Assembly: GCA_045604285.1 (NCBI GenBank)
Contig: JAZUNS010000127.1
Location: 1-19,053 of the forward strand
DNA from: SIG636 sp045604285
Lineage (GTDB): Bacteria; Bacillota; Clostridia; Oscillospirales; CAG-382
Length of the DNA: 19,053 bases
Direction of reading: 5' to 3'
The notes under the pieces were generated by a model. The model saw only the letters and a list, made by a program, of their open reading frames with translations, did not search any database and was not told the origin of the DNA. Both the position numbers and the translations under genes were made by a program. Positions 7,322 through 13,857 of this stretch are shown piece after piece (position 1 is the stretch's first letter; each line of letters opens with the position of its first letter).

Positions 7322-9100
7322 TTATTGTTTCTTAACTTCAATGCCCAGGTCGTCAAGCAGGCTTGTGGGTACCTCTGCAGGGCAGGAGGTCATAAGCTCT
7401 GATGCGTTTTGAACCTTGGGGAACGCAACTACGTCACGGAGGGTGTCACAGCCCAAAAGCTGCATAACAAGTCTGTCAAGCCCCAGCGCCATGCCGCCGT
7501 GAGGAGGAGGGCCGTAGCGGAACGCATCCGTAAGGAAACCAAACTTGATCTTTGCTTCCTCGTCGGAGATGCCCAGCAAACGGAAAATGGTGTTTTGCAG
7601 GTCGGGGTTGGTTATACGGATGGAGCCGCTTGCCAGCTCGATACCGTTAAGCACCAGGTCATACGCCTTGGCACGGACGGATGCCTTATCCGTCTCAAGA
7701 TAGGGCAGGCACTCGTCAAGGGGTGCGGTAAAGGGATGGTGCATGGCAACAAAATCGCCCAGCTCTGCATCAAACTCGAAGAAGGGGAACTCTACCACCC
7801 AAAGGGGCTTGTAGCCTTCCTTCTTAACGCCGCCACGGTTGGCGGTTTCTATACGAAGCATTCCAAGGGTGGAAAGCAGTCTGTTGGTATCGGTGTCTGC
7901 CATGATAAGCAGAACGTCGCCGGTCTGTGCTTCCATCTTTTCGCAGATGGCTGCCATTTCCGCCTCGGTCATAAACTTGGCAAAGGAGGAGGTGGTGCCC
8001 TGCTCGGTCATTCTTACCCAGGCAAGACCTTTGGCGCCGCAGCCCTTGACGTACTCGGTAAGCTTGTCTATCTCCTTACGGGTAAGCTTATCGGCAAGGC
8101 CCTTGGCGTTAATGCCTCTTACGCTGCCGCCGCCGTTGATTGCGCCGGCAAACACTACAAACTCGCTGGTCTTTACGGCGTCGGTAATATCGCATATCTC
8201 CATGCCGTATCTAAGGTCAGGCTTATCAGAGCCGAAGCGCTCCATAACCTCTTTGTAGGTATATCTGGGAATGGGAAGCTCTATATCAAGCCCCAAAAGC
8301 TCCTTAAACATACGCGCCATAAAGCCCTCGCCTATAGCAAGGACGTCGTCCACGTCCACAAAGGACATTTCCAAGTCTATCTGGGTAAATTCGGGCTGAC
8401 GGTCAGCTCTGAGGTCCTCGTCCCTGAAGCAGCGGGCAAGCTGGAAGTAGCGGTCAAAGCCCGCAACCATAAGAAGCTGCTTATAAAGCTGGGGGGACTG
8501 GGGAAGGGCGTAGAAGGAGCCCTTGTGTACACGGCTGGGCACAAGATAGTCTCTTGCGCCTTCGGGGGTGGAGCGAACCAGCATAGGAGTTTCTATCTCC
8601 AAAAAACCGTTTTCGTCAAAATAATCTCTTACCACCTTAGCCGCCTTGTGACGGAAGATGATGTTTTTTGCCAGGTCGGGACGGCGCAGGTCAAGATAGC
8701 GGTACTTAAGCCTTAATTCTTCGCCCGCCTTGCTGTTTTCAACTATTTCAAAGGGAGGGGTCTCTGCTGCGGAAAGCACCCTAAGCTCCGTTACGAAAAT
8801 TTCGATATTACCCGTAGGTATGTTGGGGTTTTTGCTGCTGCGCTCTCTTACGGTGCCTACTGCGGCAAGGACGTACTCGCTTCTTGCTCTAAACGCCTTT
8901 TCAAAAACCGCCTTGTCGCTGCCCTCGTCAAAGGCAAGCTGAACCACGCCGCTGCGGTCACGCAGGTCAATAAACACAAGGCTGCCCAGGTCACGCTGAC
9001 GCTGTACCCAGCCCATTACGGTAACGGTGCTACCTATATCACTTTCTCTAAGCGTGCCGCAATAGTGGCTGCGCTTGAGTTCACCCATAAGCTCTGCCAT
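7322..9100 (-). CDS. aspS: Aspartyl-tRNA synthetase (592 aa)
   Basis: This is the class II synthetase that charges tRNA-Asp. It has an N-terminal OB anticodon-binding domain (about residues 15–110, with GWVQRQRDLGSLVFIDLRD), the motif 2 region FRDEDLRADRQPEFTQ (225–240), a bacterial GAD-type insertion (about 300–420) and motif 3 ALGLDRLVMQLLG near the C-terminus. Its length is normal for bacterial AspRS. Residue 38 is Leu in RRDLG-type context, where non-discriminating enzymes such as the Pseudomonas one carry His; this suggests a discriminating AspRS and a separate AsnRS elsewhere (inference). The ATG at 9100 has GAGGAG nine bases before it. The gene starts 13 bases after hisS, the usual Firmicute pair. 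Confidence 0.97.
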   Translation of the reverse strand: MAELMGELKRSHYCGTLRESDIGSTVTVMGWVQRQRDLGSLVFIDLRDRSGVVQLAFDEGSDKAVFEKAFRARSEYVLAAVGTVRERSSKNPNIPTGNIEIFVTELRVLSAAETPPFEIVENSKAGEELRLKYRYLDLRRPDLAKNIIFRHKAAKVVRDYFDENGFLEIETPMLVRSTPEGARDYLVPSRVHKGSFYALPQSPQLYKQLLMVAGFDRYFQLARCFRDEDLRADRQPEFTQIDLEMSFVDVDDVLAIGEGFMARMFKELLGLDIELPIPRYTYKEVMERFGSDKPDLRYGMEICDITDAVKTSEFVVFAGAINGGGSVRGINAKGLADKLTRKEIDKLTEYVKGCGAKGLAWVRMTEQGTTSSFAKFMTEAEMAAICEKMEAQTGDVLLIMADTDTNRLLSTLGMLRIETANRGGVKKEGYKPLWVVEFPFFEFDAELGDFVAMHHPFTAPLDECLPYLETDKASVRAKAYDLVLNGIELASGSIRITNPDLQNTIFRLLGISDEEAKIKFGFLTDAFRYGPPPHGGMALGLDRLVMQLLGCDTLRDVVAFPKVQNASELMTSCPAEVPTSLLDDLGIEVKKQ

Positions 9101-9113
9101 AAAAATTATCTCC

Positions 9114-10379
9114 TCAACTCAAACGATTTATATATTCCTTTATTTCTGCTGCGGTAAGGGCGATTTCCGCACTGTCACCGCTTTGCATATTCTTAAGCTT
9201 TGCCTTGCCTGCGGCAAGCTCGTCATCGCCCAGCACTACGTTAAAGCGGGCGCCTTTTTTATCCGCATACTTCATCTGCGCCTTTAGTGACCTGCCGCAA
9301 AGGTCGCTTTCTGCCTTAAGTCCCTCGCCGCGAAGCGCCCTTGCAAGAAGGTACGCAGGCTCTCTTGCCGAGGGGCAGGCGGAGGCTATGTATATATCCG
9401 GCGCATAGGGGTCCTCGGGGATAACGCCGTCCATCTCCATTGCCGCAATAAGGCGGGTAATACCCATGCCGAAGCCCACGCCGGACAGGGCGGGGCCGCC
9501 AAGGCTGCTTACCAAATTATCGTATCTGCCGCCGCCGCATACCGTGGACTGGGCGCCGATGTTGGAAACAAACTCAAATACGGTGCCGGTGTAATAATCC
9601 AGCCCTCTTACGATGAAGGGGTCTACCTCAAATTCAGCGCCCGCACCGTTAAGAACCGCCTTAAGCGCCTGAAAATGCTCTTTACAATCGTCACAAAGAT
9701 AGTCAACGGTCTTGGGGGCATCGGCAGCGATCACCTTACACTCGGGACACTTACAGTCAAGGATTCTCAAAGGGTTGGTCTCAAGCCTGCCCTTGCAGGT
9801 ATCACAAAGGCCGCCCTCCCTCTCCTTAAAATACGCCTTAAGCGCTTCTCTGAAATCGCCGCGGCACTTGCCGCAACCGATAGAGTTTATCTTAAGCACA
9901 ACACTTTTTACACCAAGACGCTTAAAAACGTCTGAAGCCAGCAAAATAACTTCCGCATCCGCAAGGGCAGAATCGGCACCGAAGGTCTCAACGCCAAACT
10001 GGAAAAACTCACGACTTCTGCCCGCCTGGGGCTTTTCGTAGCGGAAAAAGTTGCTGATATAATAAAGCTTAAGGGGCATTGCCTGCATACAAAGCCCGTT
10101 TTCGATTATACTGCGTACCACGCCTGCGGTACCCTCGGGACGAAGGGACAGACTTCTGCCGTCCTTATCGGTAAAGGTGTACATCTCCTTTTGAACGATG
10201 TCGGTGGTATCGCCCACGCCACGGTCAAAAAGCTCGGTAGCTTCAAAGGTGGGCATACGGATCTCGCCGTAGCCGTAGGTTGCCGCCACTTCTCTTACGT
10301 TCTTTTCGATATATTGCCAAACGTAGCTTTTATCGGGCAATATATCCATTGTGCCCTTGGGTTTTTGTATGTTAGCCAA
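9114..10379 (-). CDS. hisS: Histidyl-tRNA synthetase (421 aa)
   Basis: This class II synthetase charges tRNA-His. Family motifs include IQKPKGTMDILP at the N-terminus, motif 2 LRPEGTAGVVR (79–89), the HisRS signature RGLDYYTGTVFEF (258–270) and GFGMGITRL (motif 3, 302–310), then a C-terminal anticodon domain. A region at 169–232 carries four CxxC pairs (169/172, 192/195, 211/214, 229/232) around LETNPLRILDCK, suggesting bound zinc. The frame runs open further upstream, but the normal N-terminus and a ribosome-binding-like AGAAGG eight bases before it point to a TTG start at 10379. It lies 17 bases after the methylglyoxal-synthase-like gene and 13 before aspS. No T-box leader precedes it. Confidence 0.96.
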   Translation of the reverse strand: MANIQKPKGTMDILPDKSYVWQYIEKNVREVAATYGYGEIRMPTFEATELFDRGVGDTTDIVQKEMYTFTDKDGRSLSLRPEGTAGVVRSIIENGLCMQAMPLKLYYISNFFRYEKPQAGRSREFFQFGVETFGADSALADAEVILLASDVFKRLGVKSVVLKINSIGCGKCRGDFREALKAYFKEREGGLCDTCKGRLETNPLRILDCKCPECKVIAADAPKTVDYLCDDCKEHFQALKAVLNGAGAEFEVDPFIVRGLDYYTGTVFEFVSNIGAQSTVCGGGRYDNLVSSLGGPALSGVGFGMGITRLIAAMEMDGVIPEDPYAPDIYIASACPSAREPAYLLARALRGEGLKAESDLCGRSLKAQMKYADKKGARFNVVLGDDELAAGKAKLKNMQSGDSAEIALTAAEIKEYINRLS

Positions 10380-10396
10380 AGCGTTAACCTTCTTTC

Positions 10397-10804
10397 TCAG
10401 TCGTCTTTTTGATGAACAAGCATACGCCAATCCAGATCGCCCCTGTCAAGGGCAAGGATAAGCGCCTCTGCCGTTGCTATGTTGGTGGCAACGGGTATGT
10501 TTTGCTTATCACACATACGGACAAGGTTAAGCTGGTCGTCTGAATATTCCTTGTCGTCAGCCGTATCACGGAAGTATAAAAGCAGGTCTATTTCGTTATA
10601 AGCGATACGTGCCGCTATCTGCTGGGTCCCCCCGTGGGAGCCTGCCAAAAGCATTTCTATATCAAGCCCTGTTGCCTCGCTGAGGTATCTGCCGGTTATA
10701 CCGGTTGCGCAGAGGTGATGTCTGCTGAGTATACCGCAATAGGCTATGCAAAATTCCGTCATTAATTCTTTTCTCTTGTCACTGGCGATAACTGCTATTT
10801 CCAT
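10397..10804 (-). CDS. mgsA: Methylglyoxal synthase-like protein lacking catalytic residues (135 aa)
   Basis: This protein has the single-domain MGS fold. It aligns along its whole length with bacterial methylglyoxal synthase, which turns dihydroxyacetone phosphate into methylglyoxal and phosphate: ATGITGRYLSEATGL, LAGSHGGTQQ and IPVATNIATAEALI are all recognisable. However, three positions important in the E. coli enzyme differ. Asp71, the catalytic base, is Thr60 (GGTQQ where GGDQQ is expected), His19 is Ser8 and His98 is Tyr87. Asp91 and Asp101 are kept (Asp80, Asp90). The symbol is by homology only. A regulatory or ligand-binding role, or altered chemistry, is as likely as synthase activity. 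AGGAGGT lies seven bases before the ATG. It sits between the MinD-like gene (24-base gap) and hisS (17-base gap). Confidence 0.85.
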   Translation of the reverse strand: MEIAVIASDKRKELMTEFCIAYCGILSRHHLCATGITGRYLSEATGLDIEMLLAGSHGGTQQIAARIAYNEIDLLLYFRDTADDKEYSDDQLNLVRMCDKQNIPVATNIATAEALILALDRGDLDWRMLVHQKDD

Positions 10805-10828
10805 AAAAACTACCTCCTGTCACAGTCG

Positions 10829-11608
10829 TTATAAGTACTTTTTGAATTTTTTTGTTTTGTAAACGTCCTTAAACAAGGCAACCCTTTGCCCCGCAAGTCG
10901 CTTGGCGATATTGATGCTTGCCGCCTCGTAAGGGGAAAGCCTGCCCTTACACCTGAAGGGAAGCGCGCCCGCCTCTTGCATTAGGGTAACGTTTTGGTCA
11001 GAGGGAATTACGCCTATAAGCTGTATCTTTGCCCTGCCGATTATATCGGTTATAGGTGGCAAAAGCCCTTTTTTAGCCGCATCCTCTCTGTAACAGTTTA
11101 CAACCATACGGATGTTGGAAAAGCCCAGCGATGCAAGCATTGCCGCCGTTTTTTCCGCCGCACGGATGGCTGTTGACTGATGCAGGCTTACCACCAAGGC
11201 GTCATCCGCTGCCCTGGCAAAGGCACGGTAGGTGGGGCTATCCTCTGCAGAGCTGTCCACAACTATGTAGTCAAACTCTTTCTTAAGCTTGGAAAAAAAG
11301 GCGCAGGTATCCTCCGGCGAAAGCTTGCCGCCGAAGAATGCAGGTGCAGGCAGAAAATAAAGCCTGCCTTCCGTTTCGTGACGGACTATGGCGTTTTTGG
11401 CAATTACCTTGCCGGTGATGGCGTCTGCCCCGTCGAAAAGCGAAGCATCCTCCATACCCAAAACCAGGTCCATACAACGGTTGCCGTAATCCCCATCCAC
11501 CACAAGGACGTTTTTGCCCAGGGCGGCAAGGGCGGCAGATATGTTGGCGGATACGGTGGTTTTTCCTACGCCGCCTTTAAAGGAAGTGACAAAAAGAATT
11601 CTGCCCAA
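10829..11608 (-). CDS. MinD/ParA-family P-loop ATPase (259 aa)
   Basis: The deviant Walker A KGGVGKTT (residues 11–18) and VVDGDYGNRCMDLVLGMED (36–54) place it in the MinD/ParA/FlhG group, ATPases that position division sites, chromosomes or flagella at the membrane. The Walker B/switch stretch reads VVDSSAED (from about 116, Asp118) where MinD has DCPAGIE. The C-terminus is a Lys/Phe-rich stretch that could act as a membrane-targeting helix. No minC or minE neighbour is present, so I do not call it minD. An in-frame ATG at 11653 overlaps the -10 element of the promoter, so the TTG at 11608, ten bases after GGGGGAGG and giving the family start MGRI, is preferred. It is the first gene of the minD-like–mgsA-like–hisS–aspS transcript. 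Confidence 0.85.
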   Translation of the reverse strand: MGRILFVTSFKGGVGKTTVSANISAALAALGKNVLVVDGDYGNRCMDLVLGMEDASLFDGADAITGKVIAKNAIVRHETEGRLYFLPAPAFFGGKLSPEDTCAFFSKLKKEFDYIVVDSSAEDSPTYRAFARAADDALVVSLHQSTAIRAAEKTAAMLASLGFSNIRMVVNCYREDAAKKGLLPPITDIIGRAKIQLIGVIPSDQNVTLMQEAGALPFRCKGRLSPYEAASINIAKRLAGQRVALFKDVYKTKKFKKYL

Positions 11609-11643
11609 AAAGTCATAACCTCCCCCTATTTCCCTAATTTGGT

Positions 11644-11672
11644 ATATTACCATTAAATCCTTTGTTTGTCAA
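11644..11672 (-). promoter_or_regulatory. Sigma-A-type promoter for the leftward operon
   Basis: On the - strand a perfect -35 TTGACA (11667–11672) is followed by a 17-base spacer and TAATAT (11644–11649). Transcription would start near 11637, leaving a leader of about 30 bases before the TTG start at 11608, too short for a T-box or riboswitch. Confidence 0.75.
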
Positions 11673-11733
11673 CAAAAAGCCTTGTTTTTTGCTCAACATT
11701 TTTCGCCTTTTGCAAAAAATTTGAATTTGGGGC

Positions 11734-11762
11734 TTGCAAAGCGAAAATATATGTGCTATAAT
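11734..11762 (+). promoter_or_regulatory. rplS: Sigma-A-type promoter for rplS and downstream genes
   Basis: On the + strand -35 TTGCAA (11734–11739), a 17-base spacer and a perfect -10 TATAAT (11757–11762). Transcription should start near 11769, giving a leader of about 64 bases before rplS. Confidence 0.85.
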
Positions 11763-11780
11763 CAGTCGTTAAATTAAATA

Positions 11781-11832
11781 CTGCGGTCCTCTGCGGCTCG
11801 GCAAGAACGCGGTTTGAGAGGAGGAGCTTTAC
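11781..11832 (+). promoter_or_regulatory. Candidate L19 autoregulatory leader with ribosome-binding-site sequestration
   Basis: CCTCT (11788–11792) can pair with AGAGG (11817–11821), and GCG (11793–11795) with CGC (11808–11810), forming a hairpin around CTCGGCAAGAA. The right arm overlaps the ribosome binding site AGGAGG (11819–11824), eight bases before the rplS ATG. Many Firmicute rplS genes have L19-binding leaders; whether this matches the known L19 leader family was not tested. Confidence 0.5.
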
Positions 11833-12174
11833 ATGGATATGTTAAAAGCTTTTACGGATGAGCAGCTTAAGAAAGAGCTTCCTAAGTTCGAAATCGGTGA
11901 TACCGTTAAGGTTCATCAGAGAATAGTGGAAGGCGCAAGAACGAGAACTCAGATTTTTGAGGGCACCGTTATTGCAAAGAGAAACAGCGGGGTTAGCGAA
12001 ACCTTTACCGTACGCCGTATTTCCTACGGTGTTGGTACCGAGAAGACCTTCCCCATCCACAGCCCTAACGTTCAGGACGTAACCGTTGTACGTCGTGGTA
12101 AGGTTCGCCGTGCGAAGCTTTACTATCTGCGTGGCAGGGTTGGCAAATACGCTAAGGTCAAGGAAAAGATCTAA
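11833..12174 (+). CDS. rplS: Large ribosomal subunit protein bL19 (113 aa)
   Basis: L19 lies at the interface between the 30S and 50S subunits. The protein shows the family path: FEIGDTVKVHQRIVEG, RTQIFEGTVIAKRNSGVSET, FTVRRISYGVGTEKTFPIHS and a basic end RRAKLYYLRGRVGK. Length is normal. The start is fixed by AGGAGG eight bases upstream. In most Firmicutes rplS follows trmD and rimM; here it stands first behind its own promoter, divergent from a MinD-like gene, so the usual upstream part of that operon must be elsewhere. Confidence 0.98.
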   Translation: MDMLKAFTDEQLKKELPKFEIGDTVKVHQRIVEGARTRTQIFEGTVIAKRNSGVSETFTVRRISYGVGTEKTFPIHSPNVQDVTVVRRGKVRRAKLYYLRGRVGKYAKVKEKI

Positions 12175-12191
12175 AGTATTATGCGAGGTAC

Positions 12192-12222
12192 AAAGTGTCT
12201 GTCTTTACGGACACTTTTGTAT
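12192..12222 (+). terminator. Intrinsic terminator or attenuator after rplS
   Basis: An 11-bp stem with one T·G pair (AAAGTGTCTGT, 12192–12202, with ACGGACACTTT, 12207–12217) closes a CTTT loop. It ends in TTTTGTATT. It lies 18 bases after the rplS stop and before lepB, which has no clear promoter of its own. It probably lets only part of the transcripts continue, giving more L19 than the downstream proteins. Confidence 0.7.
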
Positions 12223-12270
12223 TATCGCGTGCGTGCGTGCGCGCGAGGCGTTTTTTTAGGAGTATTTTTA

Positions 12271-12993
12271 ATGGCAGATATTTTAAGAACCGACGATAAC
12301 GACGAGGTTGAAGAAACCCTGTTGCCCGAAGAGGATGTTGAGATACTTACGGTGGATGAGGCTGCCGAGGAAGAAGAGCAGCCCGGGCAAAGGCGCAGAC
12401 AGGAGCAGCCCGAAAAAATAACCGGCAAACAATCTTTATTTGCCGATATTTTTGACAGCTTTGAAACCTTTTGTCACGCCCTGGTGCTGATGATGATAAT
12501 TTTTGCCTTCATCCTCAGATTTGTTACCGTTGACGGCGATTCTATGAACAACACCCTTATAGACCAAGATAAGCTTATAATATCCGACCTGTTCTACACC
12601 CCCGAAACCGGCGACATAGTTGTACTTAACGCCGAGGGTATGCTTAACGAAAAATATATTATTAAGCGTGTTATTGCCACCGGCGGTCAGAAGGTAGAGC
12701 TTAATTACAGCCAATGGAAGGTTACCGTGGACGGCGTTGTACTGCAGGAGGATTATATTCTTAAAACCGCCGGCAGGATGAATAACGGCTTTTTTGCCAA
12801 CGAGGACGCCGTAACGATAGATAAGGACGGCAACGCATCGTTTACGGTGCCGGAGGGGATGCTGTTTGTTATGGGTGACAACCGCAACAATTCCACCGAC
12901 AGCCGTTCTGTTGGCTTTTTTGAAGAGGAAAGGCTGCTTGGCAGGGTGCTTTTGAGAGTATCGCCCCTTGACAGCTTTGGTACAATGGAATGA
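12271..12993 (+). CDS. lepB: Signal peptidase I (240 aa)
   Basis: This membrane serine protease removes signal peptides from exported proteins using a Ser-Lys dyad. Box B DGDSMNNTL holds Ser91, box D YIIKRV holds Lys132, and box E GDNRNNSTDSRSVGF is present. One membrane helix precedes the catalytic part (about residues 66–85). The start at 12271 is chosen because AGGAG lies eight bases before it; an in-frame ATG at 12181 would put the attenuator inside the gene. Unusual is a ~60-residue cytoplasmic N-terminus rich in Asp/Glu, with EEEE at 33–36 followed by RRR at 41–43. It overlaps rbgA by four bases (ATGA). Confidence 0.95.
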   Translation: MADILRTDDNDEVEETLLPEEDVEILTVDEAAEEEEQPGQRRRQEQPEKITGKQSLFADIFDSFETFCHALVLMMIIFAFILRFVTVDGDSMNNTLIDQDKLIISDLFYTPETGDIVVLNAEGMLNEKYIIKRVIATGGQKVELNYSQWKVTVDGVVLQEDYILKTAGRMNNGFFANEDAVTIDKDGNASFTVPEGMLFVMGDNRNNSTDSRSVGFFEEERLLGRVLLRVSPLDSFGTME

Positions 12994-13835
12994 GTGAACC
13001 TATAGTTTGGTATCCGGGACACATGGCGGCGGCAAAGCGTGCCCTTGTAAACAGCATAGTCCCTGCGGATTTCGTGGTGGAGCTGCTTGATGCAAGGATT
13101 CCTTTATCCAGCCGCAATCCCGACCTTAAAGAGATATGCAAGGATAAGCCAAGGCTTACCCTGCTTACCAAGACCTCACTGGCGGACCCCGCCCGCACGG
13201 GTGAGTTTAAAAAGCAAATAGAGGCGGAGGGTGCCTACGTTATTGCCATAGACAGCAAAAGCGGCATGGGCTATAACGCCATAGCCCCCGCTATAAGAGA
13301 GCTGTGCAAGGAAAAGCTGCAGAAGTATGCGGATAAGGGCATGGCAGGCAGAAAAATAAGGGGCATGGTGCTGGGCGTTACCAACGTGGGCAAAAGCACC
13401 TTTATAAACAAGTTTACCGGTACCTCCAAGGCAAAGGCGGAGGACAGACCCGGCGTTACCCGCACCACCCAGTGGATAAGCGCACCCGGCGGGATAGAGC
13501 TGCTTGACACCCCCGGCTTGCTTTGGCACAAGTTTGAAGATCAAAGCGTGGGTGAAAAGCTGGCGTTTACCGGTGCCATAAGGGACGAAATTCTTGACCT
13601 GGAGGAGTTGGCGGCAAAGCTTGCCGTGCTGCTTTTGGAAAAGTACCCCACCCTTACGGAACAGCGCTACAAGGTCTCTGCCATAGAGGGCGAGCCTAAG
13701 GAGGAGCTGTTGGAGCGCATGGCAAAAAAGCGCGGCTTTTTGCAAAGAGGCGGCGTGGCAGACACCGAAAGGTTTGCCGTTTGTTTGCTGGATGAATACA
13801 GAGCAGGAAAGATAGGCAGGATAACTTTGGACTAA
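12990..13835 (+). CDS. rbgA: Ribosome biogenesis GTPase RbgA/YlqF (281 aa)
   Basis: This is a circularly permuted GTPase that helps finish the 50S subunit in Firmicutes. Visible parts are the N-terminal VWYPGHM with the catalytic His11, DARIPLSSRNP (34–44), then the permuted motif order G4, G1 GVTNVGKS (129–136), G2 PGVTRTTQW and G3 DTPGLLW (173–179), and an RNA-binding helical C-terminus. The G4 motif that selects guanine is NKxD in relatives but TKTS here (60–63), while the flanking LTLL and LADP match. G1 has Thr131 where Pro is usual. Everything else looks like a working RbgA. It is coupled to lepB by ATGA and followed by rnhB after 22 bases. Confidence 0.94.
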   Translation: MSEPIVWYPGHMAAAKRALVNSIVPADFVVELLDARIPLSSRNPDLKEICKDKPRLTLLTKTSLADPARTGEFKKQIEAEGAYVIAIDSKSGMGYNAIAPAIRELCKEKLQKYADKGMAGRKIRGMVLGVTNVGKSTFINKFTGTSKAKAEDRPGVTRTTQWISAPGGIELLDTPGLLWHKFEDQSVGEKLAFTGAIRDEILDLEELAAKLAVLLLEKYPTLTEQRYKVSAIEGEPKEELLERMAKKRGFLQRGGVADTERFAVCLLDEYRAGKIGRITLD

Positions 13836-13857
13836 GGTACGAAGGAGGGCTTACCGA

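Noticed and set aside
7409..8716. 435-codon rightward ORF antisense to aspS
   Set aside because: Its length comes from codon bias of aspS on the other strand; aspS motifs prove the leftward frame.
11609..11653. ATG at 11653 as start of the MinD-like gene
   Set aside because: It lies between the -35 and -10 elements of the promoter, upstream of the expected transcript start.
11609..11832. Replication origin at the strand switch
   Set aside because: No DnaA-box-like TTATCCACA cluster and no dnaA, dnaN or gyrase gene nearby; two promoters explain the layout.
12181..12270. Upstream in-frame ATG for lepB
   Set aside because: It would translate through the terminator hairpin and the alternating CG tract; the ATG at 12271 has the proper ribosome binding site.
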